From Mucilaginibacter daejeonensis (GTDB lineage Bacteria; Bacteroidota; Bacteroidia; Sphingobacteriales; Sphingobacteriaceae): DNA of 64,000 bases. Below the pieces are notes generated by a model. The model was not told the DNA's origin. It worked only from the letters and a program-made list of their open reading frames with translations, and did no database searches. Every line of letters begins with the position of its first letter. Within the stretch, counting starts at the first letter, position 1. Made by a program: the position numbers and the translations under genes. The stretch lies in the NCBI RefSeq assembly GCF_020783335.1, contig NZ_CP086068.1:1054001-1118000 (forward strand), read 5' to 3'. This document shows, in pieces, positions 9,017 through 16,851 of the stretch.

Positions 9017-9889
9017 GTGAATAAGAATATACTACCTGGTTTATTGTTCGCTATCCTGTGGGCTACCGGTGCCATTGCGGCTAAATTCGGCATCCGGTCG
9101 GCCGATGGTCTGATGCTGGTGGGCATTCGTTTTATCTGTACCGGTCTGCTGTTCGCACCTTACTTTCTATTTCATCGTAAGTATCGCTTTTTGCCAAAGA
9201 CACAGGAGTGGAAACCGATATTGATATACGGTTTCCTGAACTCCACGGCTACGCTCGGGTCCTTTTTTGCCGCTCAAAAGTATGCGTCAGCAGGTATCAG
9301 TACCTTATTCACTGCGGTGGCGCCGTTGCTCATCGCCCTATTCTCGTCCTTGTTCTTGAACCGAAAGCTTACCCGGTTTGAAGTGGTGGGGATGCTGATC
9401 GCTTTTAGCGGTTTGATACTGGCATCGGCCACTGCACTACCCAATGCCACCATCAAGCCGATGGGCATCGTTCTATTAGTGATCTACATCGTTGCCTATG
9501 CGTTGAGCAGTATTTACTTTTCGCAGCTTGATATCCCGTTATCGCCAATGGTATTCAATATTTGGCAGGTATTTGCGGGCGGGGTCATGGTATTGCCCTT
9601 TTGCTGGCTGTTCGGTACTTATCATGTTTATCGGTTAGATACTAACTTTTTTGCCTGCCTGATCTGGCTGATCCTGGTATTGTCGTTCGTGGCTAATTTG
9701 CTTTGGCAATATTTGGTGAAGCGCGATACCGTATCGGCAGCGGCCTGGTTATACCTGGTCCCGGTGTTCGGGTATACGATGGGTTATTTGATGTTGGGTG
9801 AAAAGATCACCATATATGCAGTGATCGGCTCGGCCATGGTGATCACTGGCTTGGTCATCTCTAAACGCAAGGCACGGGTGGTCGCCTGA
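9017..9889 (+). CDS. EamA/DMT-family inner-membrane transporter
   Basis: This 290-residue protein has about ten hydrophobic helices arranged as two EamA repeats (about 3-138 and 148-283). The drug/metabolite transporter pattern is clear: an ILWATGAIAAKFG opening, ISTLFTAVAPLLIALFSSLFL at the end of the first repeat, and the conserved YLVPVFGYTMGYLMLGEKIT in the second. It begins with GTG; the next Met is inside helix 2, so GTG is the best start. The substrate is unknown (amino acids, metabolites or drugs are all known in the family). Confidence 0.88.
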   Translation: MNKNILPGLLFAILWATGAIAAKFGIRSADGLMLVGIRFICTGLLFAPYFLFHRKYRFLPKTQEWKPILIYGFLNSTATLGSFFAAQKYASAGISTLFTAVAPLLIALFSSLFLNRKLTRFEVVGMLIAFSGLILASATALPNATIKPMGIVLLVIYIVAYALSSIYFSQLDIPLSPMVFNIWQVFAGGVMVLPFCWLFGTYHVYRLDTNFFACLIWLILVLSFVANLLWQYLVKRDTVSAAAWLYLVPVFGYTMGYLMLGEKITIYAVIGSAMVITGLVISKRKARVVA

Positions 9890-9899
9890 TGGCTGCTAC

Positions 9900-10301
9900 T
9901 TAATTGACCCTGGTATAAGTTGAACCACCGGCATCATAGGCATTGATCGATAGGTGGAGCGCATTACCATCGATCTTAATGATCGACCATAGCCCGTTAC
10001 CATCCAACTGTATCGCATCCTCCATTTCACCGCTGTAGATGCTTTTAGCTTTGCCCACCTCATAGGTGCCCGAATGGGTGAGTTTGCCATTTCGTTTACT
10101 TTCATAGCCCGATGAGCCATTGAAGGTGATGGTGAGAACGCTGTCGGCTGGTACCTGGTAGGTCTTGCCATCGAAGCCGCCTCCGTACGAGGTTTGCCGC
10201 CAGGTCCCTTTCAGATCATTGGATGGTGGGGTACCGGCGTTATCTTTTTTGCAAGAGGCAACGAACAGGGATAAAATGATGATGTAGCAATACTTGATCA
10301 T
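9900..10301 (-). CDS. Small lipocalin-like lipoprotein
   Basis: This 133-residue protein carries a lipoprotein signal (lipobox VASC, Cys17) followed by a short linker and a beta-rich domain beginning LKGTWRQTSYGGG. That opening and the repeated short strands (VLTITFNG, THSGTYEVG, WSIIKIDGNALHLSI) resemble the lipocalin-like small lipoproteins common in Bacteroidota. No catalytic residues are apparent; ligand binding is possible but unproven. It is convergent with the DMT gene, with only 10 bp between the stops. Confidence 0.75.
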   Translation of the reverse strand: MIKYCYIIILSLFVASCKKDNAGTPPSNDLKGTWRQTSYGGGFDGKTYQVPADSVLTITFNGSSGYESKRNGKLTHSGTYEVGKAKSIYSGEMEDAIQLDGNGLWSIIKIDGNALHLSINAYDAGGSTYTRVN

Positions 10302-10373
10302 GACAGGTGTTTATAATGGGTTTGTTATAGCCATACGCAAGTGGCCTGCTCAATGCTACATCTCGATGTGAAT

Positions 10374-11036
10374 TTAGCCCAACAGCTCCTTCAATAATTT
10401 ATCGAGCTCTTCGCGTAAGGTGGCCACTTCTTCTTCCAGCTTGGTAACCCGTTCTTCCAAGGCTGCATTGCTGGAAGCGTTGCCCGCGGGAGACGAGGTC
10501 TCTTCGTCATCTTCCGGTATCTCGAGGGTCTCGCCCAATAGGTGCATATAACGCGCCTCTTTTTGTCCACTGCGGCGTGGCAATAAAGTAAGGTAAGGCT
10601 GTTCGCCGCTGCTCAACTTCTCCAGTACCTCGTTAACCTCGTCAAGGCTGTCGAACTCATACAACCTGCCCGAATTGTTGTTGATCTCGCCCGGGGTTTG
10701 TGGGCCACGCAACAACAACAAGCAGATCACCGCTACCTCGGCCGGCACCACGGGGAACACGATCGCAAAGTTGTGCTTGTACTTGGTGGCCCGGCTCGAA
10801 CCACCGGTAGCGGTCGATATCAGACCCTTACGTTTCAGGGTGTCCAGGGTGCGGGTCACCGTTTCCTCATCATAGTTGACCACCGGCTTGCGCGACGACC
10901 GCTGGTTGCAAGCGGCCGTTAAACCGTTGATGGTCATGGGGTAGTAGTCCGGCGTGGTGCGGCTTTTTTCCATGAGCGAGCCTAATACGCGTATCTCTTC
11001 GGCAGTAAGTTTGGGCAGGGGAGGTAATTGGTCCAT
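10374..11036 (-). CDS. YceH family protein (DUF480)
   Basis: The 220-residue protein matches the YceH family: the opening LPKLTAEEIRVLGSLMEKSRTTPDYYPMT..GL..ACNQ.SSR.PV and the second winged-helix repeat AVICLLLLRGPQTPGEINNNSGRLYEF are characteristic. It consists of two tandem winged-helix domains (about 10-90 and 95-165) and a C-terminal coiled coil (about 188-217, heptads of Leu/Val in LEERVTKLEEEVATLREEL). Winged helices suggest nucleic-acid binding, but the cellular role of YceH is not established. Confidence 0.92.
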   Translation of the reverse strand: MDQLPPLPKLTAEEIRVLGSLMEKSRTTPDYYPMTINGLTAACNQRSSRKPVVNYDEETVTRTLDTLKRKGLISTATGGSSRATKYKHNFAIVFPVVPAEVAVICLLLLRGPQTPGEINNNSGRLYEFDSLDEVNEVLEKLSSGEQPYLTLLPRRSGQKEARYMHLLGETLEIPEDDEETSSPAGNASSNAALEERVTKLEEEVATLREELDKLLKELLG

Positions 11037-11102
11037 GTAGCTAAAATAGAATATTTATTCAGGGTCTCATCATCATAAAGTCCCATCTTGGGTAGGCTTG
11101 CG

Positions 11103-11930
11103 TTATTCGAACACCACCGTCTTATTATTATATACGAACACCCGGTCGTTCAGTACCAGTTGCAGGGCTTTGGCCAGTACGGCGGTCTCGATCTCGCGAC
11201 CCGCCTTGACCATATCCTGCGCCGTAAATGAGTGGTTCACATGGATGGTCTGCTGGGCAATAATGGGTCCTTCGTCGAGGTCGTTGGTCACGAAGTGGGC
11301 GGTGGCACCGATCAGCTTCACACCACGCTCGTAGGCCTGGCGGTAGGGGTTTGCCCCAATGAACGCCGGTAAAAAGGAGTGGTGGATATTGATCAGCTTC
11401 CGCTCGAACCGGGCCACAAAGGTGGGCGATAAGATGCGCATAAATTTAGCCAGTACCACATGATCTGGCTCATAATGAGCGATCTGCGCGGCCAGTTCGG
11501 TCTCAAATCCCTCTTTAGAATTGCCCTCGTGCGAGATGTGGTGGAACGGGATACCAAAGCGCACGCAAATATCCTCCAGCACGGTATGGTTGCCGATCAC
11601 GGCCGATACGGTAGCCCCCAACGTTTTAAAATAGTTGCGCACCAAAATATCAGCCAGGCAATGGTACTCTTTGGTCACCAGTATCACGATCCGTTTTTCG
11701 GGTGAGGGGTTAATGCTCACCACCGCATCTGGCGGTAATACCTGCTCAAGGTCCTGCTGATCAAGCTGTGCATCGTTGGGCTGGGTAACCTCTACACGGG
11801 CAAAAAAGCGGTTCTGGGCGGTATCTACATACTCGTCCATGGTGATGATGTTGAGGCCAGCGCGGCTTAGCACGCCAGATATGGCCGATACCAGTCCCAC
11901 CTGGTCGCGGCATTGAATGATCACGATCAT
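11103..11930 (-). CDS. purU: Formyltetrahydrofolate deformylase
   Basis: This 275-residue enzyme hydrolyses 10-formyl-tetrahydrofolate to formate and tetrahydrofolate, balancing one-carbon units and feeding formate to purine synthesis. An N-terminal ACT domain (about 1-80, MIVIIQCRDQVGLVSAISG) precedes the formyltransferase fold with NIHHSFLPAFIGANPY and the catalytic-Asp region TNDLDEGPII. The ATG at 11930 was chosen because it matches the family's N-terminus; the frame stays open 39 codons further upstream with no family character, running into the GTTACA repeats. Confidence 0.93.
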   Translation of the reverse strand: MIVIIQCRDQVGLVSAISGVLSRAGLNIITMDEYVDTAQNRFFARVEVTQPNDAQLDQQDLEQVLPPDAVVSINPSPEKRIVILVTKEYHCLADILVRNYFKTLGATVSAVIGNHTVLEDICVRFGIPFHHISHEGNSKEGFETELAAQIAHYEPDHVVLAKFMRILSPTFVARFERKLINIHHSFLPAFIGANPYRQAYERGVKLIGATAHFVTNDLDEGPIIAQQTIHVNHSFTAQDMVKAGREIETAVLAKALQLVLNDRVFVYNNKTVVFE

Positions 11931-12054
11931 AAGACCCGAAAGATAGATATTTTGACCGTTGCCAACGCATGCGGCATGATCACCATTTTCATAATTTTTG
12001 AGTTCTGGTTGTGTATCATAGGTGTCGGAAGCTCTGTCGATACGCAATGGCGGT

Positions 12055-12093
12055 GTTACATTTGCGTGTTACAGCGTTACATTTGGTGTTACA
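12055..12093 (+). repeat. Four clustered GTTACA motifs
   Basis: GTTACA occurs at 12055, 12068, 12076 and 12088, three of them as GTGTTACA and two followed by TTTG. Spacing is irregular (13, 8, 12 bp). A fifth copy forms the dyad at 12180. They lie upstream of purU on the opposite strand. Confidence 0.6.
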
Positions 12094-12117
12094 TTTCGAC
12101 TTTTTGTATGCTTTTTC

Positions 12118-12173
12118 TGGGAAAAGTTGGGTTTTTACGAATTTCGCAATGATCAAAAGTGGGGAAAGTTGGG
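12118..12173 (+). promoter_or_regulatory. Distal TGGG box pairs resembling MraZ sites
   Basis: TGGG occurs at 12118 and 12128, and at 12160 and 12170, in each pair exactly 10 bp apart, the same spacing as the boxes in front of mraZ. The second pair (GTGGGGAAAGTTGGGG) closely resembles the proximal array. Function is inferred from the similarity. Confidence 0.4.
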
Positions 12174-12179
12174 GAATTT

Positions 12180-12197
12180 TGTTACAGCGATGTAACA
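12180..12197. promoter_or_regulatory. Perfect dyad TGTTACA-N4-TGTAACA
   Basis: Two 7-bp arms are perfectly complementary around a GCGA spacer. The size and symmetry are those of a dimeric repressor operator, and the arm sequence matches the nearby GTTACA direct repeats. No regulator is identified. Confidence 0.5.
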
Positions 12198-12259
12198 GGT
12201 TTCAGTACACTAAGTAGAGTTCGGTAGCACGTTGTGAAGAGCAGGCGGCACCTTCACCA

Positions 12260-12302
12260 CCCCGTCATAGCGAGGTACGAAGCCATCTCTGCGGAGGACA
12301 AG
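12260..12302. repeat. Half copy of a dispersed palindromic (REP-like) repeat
   Basis: CGTCATAGCGAGGTACGAAG followed by CCATCTCTGCGGAGGAC matches, with a few substitutions, one arm of the palindrome at 18318-18397 read from its other strand. Only one arm is present here. Confidence 0.75.
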
Positions 12303-12400
12303 TCACCGTCGATCATCTGAACCGTCATGCCTAGGCATCTCGGCATCCCATCAGAAAGGTAGCAGTAAGTGGTTCGTTATTCAACTTATCGCTTTTAGAG

Positions 12401-12430
12401 ACACACCCCTGCCCCTCTCAAGAGGGGATG
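12401..12430. repeat. C-rich hairpin repeat
   Basis: CCCCTCTCAAGAGGGG is an 8-bp inverted repeat without loop, preceded by ACACACCCCTG. It resembles in design, but not in exact sequence, the CCCCCTTCAGGGGG arms at murD and murG. Confidence 0.6.
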
Positions 12431-12928
12431 TAAGCTTCGTACTCTTTGGCTGTCGCATGCATGTCGCGTGTGCATCGCACTTTACTGCAACTTGCCAATG
12501 GAACTTTTGACTGCTACTGCCACTGATTCCTACCAATTTCAAAAATCCTCCACTTTTTCCCACCCAGCCGTCAGTTCCCGGCGTTGGGGGAGACCCGGCA
12601 GCGCAAGTAGGCCAAATGCCGAACAGACCGGTGTTTTATATTTATAGGAAGAACGAACGGCCCCCTCGGCCCATAAGCGGTAAAAGAGCGATCGCCCAAT
12701 GAACTTAATTAGCATAATAGACCTGCTATAGTTAATATAATTAACTGCTCAGCCCTGAATGCAGGGCCCTTCGGAAACTTAATTGCGCCTTTCGTTCTGC
12801 TTAACTCCTTAACCTTCAACTCCCAGTTAACAGATCTAACTTTTCCGATCCGCTAAAAGCGTCGAAACGGTGTTTTGTTTGGCCTCGTGGGGCTAAAGAT
12901 ATTCAATGTGGGTGTTGAAAACTTTTTA

Positions 12929-12958
12929 GTGGGAGAAAGTGGGAATTTGTGGAAAGTC
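12929..12958 (+). promoter_or_regulatory. MraZ operator: three 10-bp-phased boxes
   Basis: GTGGGAGAAA, GTGGGAATTT and GTGGAAAGTC follow each other without gaps, placing TGGG/TGGA once per helical turn. Known MraZ operators are direct repeats of TGGGN separated by 5 nt. The array ends 5 bp before the putative -7 element and 39 bp before the mraZ ATG, consistent with autorepression. Confidence 0.8.
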
Positions 12959-12963
12959 TGTGT

Positions 12964-12971
12964 TACTTTTA
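12964..12971 (+). promoter_or_regulatory. Likely mraZ -7 element
   Basis: TACTTTTA differs from TAnnTTTG at one position and lies just downstream of the MraZ boxes, 26 bp before the start codon. The identical octamer is found 44 bp before ftsZ (27375-27382). Confidence 0.45.
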
Positions 12972-12997
12972 CAATTGATTTTAGACGAATTGTCGGC

Positions 12998-13462
12998 ATG
13001 TCCCACTTTTTAGGAGAATTTGATTGTAAACTGGATGCCAAGGGGAGGATGATGATCCCCGCGGGCCTCAAGAAGCAGCTTCCCGAAGCTGAGCGTGAGG
13101 GTCTTGTGATCAATCGTGGCTTCGAAAAACACTTGGTGGTTTACACCCGCAAGGAGTGGGATAAGATCGTGGATGACTTAAGCAGGCTCAACCAATACGA
13201 GAAAAAAACGCGCGAATTCATTCGTTACTTCACCCGCGGCGCCACTGAATTGTCGTTGGACAGTTCTGGCAGGGTGTTGTTGCCAAAAAATCTGTTGGAG
13301 TACGCGGGTATCACCACCGAGGTGGTGCTGTCGTGCCAGTTCAACAAGATCGAGGTTTGGGATCAGGGTGCTTACGATCAGCAAATGGATAGTGCTCCTG
13401 AAGATTTTGCCAACCTGGCCGAAGAGGTGATGGGTGGCATAGGAAGGAGGGGCGATGAGTGA
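12998..13462 (+). CDS. mraZ: Transcriptional regulator MraZ
   Basis: This 154-residue protein has two tandem AbrB/SpoVT-like MraZ repeats, each with the D-x3-R signature: DAKGRMMIPA (about 12-21) and DSSGRVLLPK (about 86-95). MraZ forms a ring oligomer that binds the direct repeats upstream of its own gene and represses the dcw operon. The frame is open for 41 codons upstream, but the ATG at 12998 gives the standard MSHFLGEFDCKLDAKGR N-terminus. It heads the dcw cluster and overlaps rsmH by 8 bp. Confidence 0.96.
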   Translation: MSHFLGEFDCKLDAKGRMMIPAGLKKQLPEAEREGLVINRGFEKHLVVYTRKEWDKIVDDLSRLNQYEKKTREFIRYFTRGATELSLDSSGRVLLPKNLLEYAGITTEVVLSCQFNKIEVWDQGAYDQQMDSAPEDFANLAEEVMGGIGRRGDE

Positions 13463-14357
13463 GTATCATAACCCGGTGATGTTGCAAGAGTGCATCGATG
13501 CCTTGAACATCCAGGCTGATGGAACTTATGTAGACGTGACCTTTGGCGGTGGTGGCCACTCGCGCGAGATACTGAAGCATTTGGGAAAGAACGGCCGCTT
13601 GCTGGCCTTTGACCAGGATGCTGATGCGGTGAACAATAAGATAGACGACGGCCGCTTCGAGTTGGTGGAGCAGAACTTCAGATACCTGAAGAATTTTTGC
13701 CGTCTGCATGGCGCCATCCCGGTAGATGGTATACTGGCCGATCTGGGGGTGTCATCACATCAGTTCGATGAGGCTGATCGTGGTTTTTCGATCCGCTTTG
13801 ATGCTGATCTGGATATGCGCATGAACCAGCGTTCGGAGCTAACGGCAAAACAAGTGGTGAACACATATGCCGAGGCTGATCTGCATCGCATTTTTGGCAT
13901 GTATGGCGAGATCCAAAATGCCCGCAACCTGGCCCGCACTATCGCTACGGCCCGGTTGAACGGACCGATCGATACCATTGCCGACCTGAAGAATGTGATC
14001 GCCGGGTTGATCCCGCGCGGTAAAGAAAATAAATACCTGGCGCAGGTATTCCAGGCGCTTCGCATCGAGGTGAACCAGGAACTGGAAGCTTTAAAAGAGC
14101 TTTTGGTACAGGCCGCTGAGGTGTTAGGTGTTGGCGGTCGTTTGGTGGTCATGTCATACCACTCGCTAGAAGACAGGCTGGTGAAGAACTTTATCGCCAA
14201 AGGAAAATTTAGCGGCGAGGTAGAGAAGGACCTTTATGGTAACGATCAAAAACCGCTGGAAGCCGTTAGTCGTGGTGCCATCACCGCTACTGATGAAGAA
14301 ATAAAAGAGAATAACCGTGCACGTAGTGCCAAATTAAGGATAGCTGTAAAGAAATGA
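13455..14357 (+). CDS. rsmH: 16S rRNA (cytosine(1402)-N(4))-methyltransferase
   Basis: This 300-residue SAM-dependent enzyme methylates C1402 in the ribosomal P-site. The SAM motif VDVTFGGGGHSREIL (about 26-40), ILADLGVSSHQ, DADLDMRMN, and the C-terminal LVVMSYHSLEDRLVKNF are all family hallmarks. Formerly mraW. Its ATG overlaps the end of mraZ and its stop overlaps the start of ftsL (ATGA), so the first genes of the cluster are translationally coupled. Confidence 0.97.
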   Translation: MSEYHNPVMLQECIDALNIQADGTYVDVTFGGGGHSREILKHLGKNGRLLAFDQDADAVNNKIDDGRFELVEQNFRYLKNFCRLHGAIPVDGILADLGVSSHQFDEADRGFSIRFDADLDMRMNQRSELTAKQVVNTYAEADLHRIFGMYGEIQNARNLARTIATARLNGPIDTIADLKNVIAGLIPRGKENKYLAQVFQALRIEVNQELEALKELLVQAAEVLGVGGRLVVMSYHSLEDRLVKNFIAKGKFSGEVEKDLYGNDQKPLEAVSRGAITATDEEIKENNRARSAKLRIAVKK

Positions 14358-14761
14358 CGAACCGTTTACGCGCAGAGATTCAGGAGGAAGAAGAAGCCGA
14401 GAAGGAATTGGTAGTTAAAGAAATGCCGGTGAAAGAAGCGCCGGAGAACTTTGTGACCAACCTGCTCAATAAAGGTGTTGTCTCTACCGAGGCAGTTACC
14501 CGCGCTTTGCCTTTTGTTTTTTTCGTCGTGTTCCTGGCCATGGTTTACATCGCTAACCGCCAGCTGGCTGAGGACAACGTTCGGGATATAGACAAACTGA
14601 GTAAAGAGGTAAAGGAACTGAGCTGGGATTATAAAAGCACTAAGGCCGAAATGGCTTTCAAAAGCACGCTGACCGAAGTGGCCAAGCGTGCCGATACGTT
14701 AGGGATAACCGAGCCGGTGGAGCCACCGCAAAAGCTCAATGATGAGGAGGTAAGGCCATGA
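14354..14761 (+). CDS. ftsL: FtsL-like bitopic division protein
   Basis: The 135-residue protein has an acidic cytoplasmic N-terminus (EIQEEEEAEKELVVKEM), one transmembrane helix (about 53-70, LPFVFFVVFLAMVYIANRQL) and a periplasmic helical segment (about 75-115) with coiled-coil character. Sequence similarity to E. coli FtsL is minimal; the assignment rests on position between rsmH and ftsI, topology and size. FtsL works with FtsB/DivIC and FtsQ to activate septal synthesis; a DivIC-like partner is encoded at 47905 in this window. It overlaps both neighbours by 4 bp. Confidence 0.85.
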   Translation: MTNRLRAEIQEEEEAEKELVVKEMPVKEAPENFVTNLLNKGVVSTEAVTRALPFVFFVVFLAMVYIANRQLAEDNVRDIDKLSKEVKELSWDYKSTKAEMAFKSTLTEVAKRADTLGITEPVEPPQKLNDEEVRP

Positions 14762-16851
14762 ACATCAGGACCAACATATTACTGCGAGTGTATCTGGCCT
14801 TTGGCCTGATCGTGGTATTGGCGGGCGCGGTTTTCTTTAAGCTTTGCCACCTTCAATTCGTTCAGGGTGATAAATGGCGTAAAAAGGCCGATAGTTTGTC
14901 GGTACAATACGTGAACACTGATGCTGCACGCGGTAATATCTTCTCTAATGATGGAAGCCTGCTGGCCACATCGGTGCCGGAATATGAGCTGCATATGGAT
15001 ATGCTGGCCGCCGGCATTGAGGATGATAAGGTGTTCTATGATAAGGTAGACTCCCTGGCGCTCAAAATGTCTGAGTTCTTTGGTGATCGTTCGCGTCGCG
15101 AATACTCGATGATGTTGCGCGACGCCCGCCGTGAAAAGAAACGCTACCAATTGGTACGCCGTAAGGTTAGCTACCAGGAACTGAAAAGGATACGCAAGTT
15201 CCCGATCTTTAATATGGGCCGCTACAAAGGCGGACTGATCGTGGTGCAGCAAAACAAACGCATACTGCCGTTCCGCTCGCTGGCTGCCCGTACCATCGGT
15301 TACAGCAACGAGAACGTAAAGAACCCTGTAGGTTTAGAGGGTGCTTACGCAGGTTACATTAAAGGCGAGAGCGGTAAACGCCTGATGCAACGCATTGCCG
15401 GTAACGTATGGATGCCGGTGAACCAGGAAGAAGAGATCGCTGCCAAGGATGGTGCCGATATCATCTCCACCATCGATGTGAATTTTCAGGATGTGGCTCA
15501 AAGCGCACTGCTTAAACAACTGATCAAAAGCGATGCTGATCATGGTGCCGTGATCCTGATGGAAGTGCAAACGGGAGAGGTACGCGCAGTGGCTAACTAC
15601 TCTAAAGTGGCGCCAGGCGAGTATAAAGAGAAATTTAACTATGCCATAGCCGGTAACCAGGACCCGGGTTCTACCTTCAAGATCGCCTCATATATGGCGC
15701 TGTTGGAAGATAAGATGGTAGATACCAATACGCTGGTAGGTACAGGCAATTACAAGATACCCGGCCATATGATCAAAGATTCGCACGGGAGCATTGGAGT
15801 GGTAACCGTTAAAAAGGCGTTCGAAGAGTCATCGAACGCCGCGGTTGCCTATTTGGTAAACAAGTCATACAAAGACAACCAGTCGCGCTTTACCGATCAC
15901 CTGTATGATTGGCATTTGCATGAGAAGCTGGGCCTGCAGATACCTGGCGAAGCACAGCCGGTGGTGAAAAGCCCTAAGAACAGGAGCTGGAATAAGAATA
16001 TGTCGTTACCGCAAATGGCCTATGGCTATGAGATGCAGTTAACGCCGCTTAAAATGTTATCGTTCTACAACGCGGTGGCCAACAATGGTAAATACGTGGC
16101 TCCGATCTTTGTAAAAGAGATACGTCGCCTGGGTAACCCGGTGGAGCAATTTAGTGCAAGGGTAGTGAGTAACAAGATCTGCTCTGATGTTACCCTGAAA
16201 AAGATGCAGGAGATGATGGAAGGCGTGATCACCGAGGGTACCGGTAAGAACATCATTTACAACCCGCTGTACCGCATTGCCGGTAAATCGGGCACGGCGC
16301 AGGTGGCCGATGCTAATAAAGGTTACCGTGCTAAACGCCAGTACCAGGCCTCATTTGCGGGTTACTTCCCGGCCGATAAGCCTAAGTACTCGCTAATTGT
16401 GGTGATCAACGATCCTAAGAACGGTTACTACGGCGCCTTGGTGGCCGGTCCGGTATTCAGGGAAGTGGCCGATAAGGTATATGCTGCCGATCTTGACCTG
16501 CAGCAAAACCCTGCAACCCGTTTGGTAGGCAACACGCAAATGCCGCAGATCAAAAATGGTAATATGCGTGCCGTTCAGCAGGTATATGGCAAACTGGGCA
16601 TCAAACCCTTGTATGCTTCTAATGCCGCACGCACGGTGGATACCAGCAACGGCGTAGCCCCGCAGGAAATAAGATACAAACGCGGTACAGTACCATCCGT
16701 TACCGGCATGGGACTCACCGATGCATTATATGTGCTGGGTAACGCCGGCTACCGAACAACAGTAAGAGGCAGCGGTATCGTTGCGCGCCAATCGGTAACG
16801 GGAGGCAGCATCATACCTAAAGGATCACGCATAACCATCGAACTCGAATGA
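14758..16851 (+). CDS. ftsI: Division-specific penicillin-binding protein with PASTA domain
   Basis: This 697-residue class B PBP has a TM anchor (about 8-28), a PBP dimerisation domain and a transpeptidase domain with the three active-site motifs: S305-T-F-K308, S358-S-N360 and K510-S-G512. A C-terminal PASTA domain (about 640-697, VPSVTGMGLTDALYVLGNAGY) follows, as is usual in Bacteroidota FtsI. It cross-links septal peptidoglycan together with FtsW, encoded downstream. It overlaps ftsL and murE by 4 bp each. Confidence 0.95.
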   Translation: MNIRTNILLRVYLAFGLIVVLAGAVFFKLCHLQFVQGDKWRKKADSLSVQYVNTDAARGNIFSNDGSLLATSVPEYELHMDMLAAGIEDDKVFYDKVDSLALKMSEFFGDRSRREYSMMLRDARREKKRYQLVRRKVSYQELKRIRKFPIFNMGRYKGGLIVVQQNKRILPFRSLAARTIGYSNENVKNPVGLEGAYAGYIKGESGKRLMQRIAGNVWMPVNQEEEIAAKDGADIISTIDVNFQDVAQSALLKQLIKSDADHGAVILMEVQTGEVRAVANYSKVAPGEYKEKFNYAIAGNQDPGSTFKIASYMALLEDKMVDTNTLVGTGNYKIPGHMIKDSHGSIGVVTVKKAFEESSNAAVAYLVNKSYKDNQSRFTDHLYDWHLHEKLGLQIPGEAQPVVKSPKNRSWNKNMSLPQMAYGYEMQLTPLKMLSFYNAVANNGKYVAPIFVKEIRRLGNPVEQFSARVVSNKICSDVTLKKMQEMMEGVITEGTGKNIIYNPLYRIAGKSGTAQVADANKGYRAKRQYQASFAGYFPADKPKYSLIVVINDPKNGYYGALVAGPVFREVADKVYAADLDLQQNPATRLVGNTQMPQIKNGNMRAVQQVYGKLGIKPLYASNAARTVDTSNGVAPQEIRYKRGTVPSVTGMGLTDALYVLGNAGYRTTVRGSGIVARQSVTGGSIIPKGSRITIELE

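Larger units (their letters stand above)
12050..12997. other. Repeat-rich non-coding region between purU and mraZ
   Basis: No credible gene is found between the purU start and the mraZ start (about 1.07 kb). The region contains four direct GTTACA motifs (12055-12093), two pairs of 10-bp-spaced TGGG boxes (12118-12131 and 12160-12173), a TGTTACA-N4-TGTAACA dyad (12180-12197), half of a dispersed palindromic repeat (12260-12302), a second degenerate repeat beginning CGTCATGCC (12322-12357), a C-rich hairpin repeat (12401-12430), and finally the mraZ promoter with its MraZ boxes. The stretch 12560-12870 has mixed composition and shows nothing I can name. Confidence 0.7.

Noticed and set aside
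12381..12563. 60-residue minus-strand frame in the purU-mraZ gap
   Set aside because: It runs through the C-rich hairpin repeat and has no coding character or ribosome site.
12590..12700. Possible structured RNA resembling GC-rich housekeeping RNAs
   Set aside because: I compared it by eye with RNase P, tmRNA and SRP RNA consensus segments and found no convincing match.
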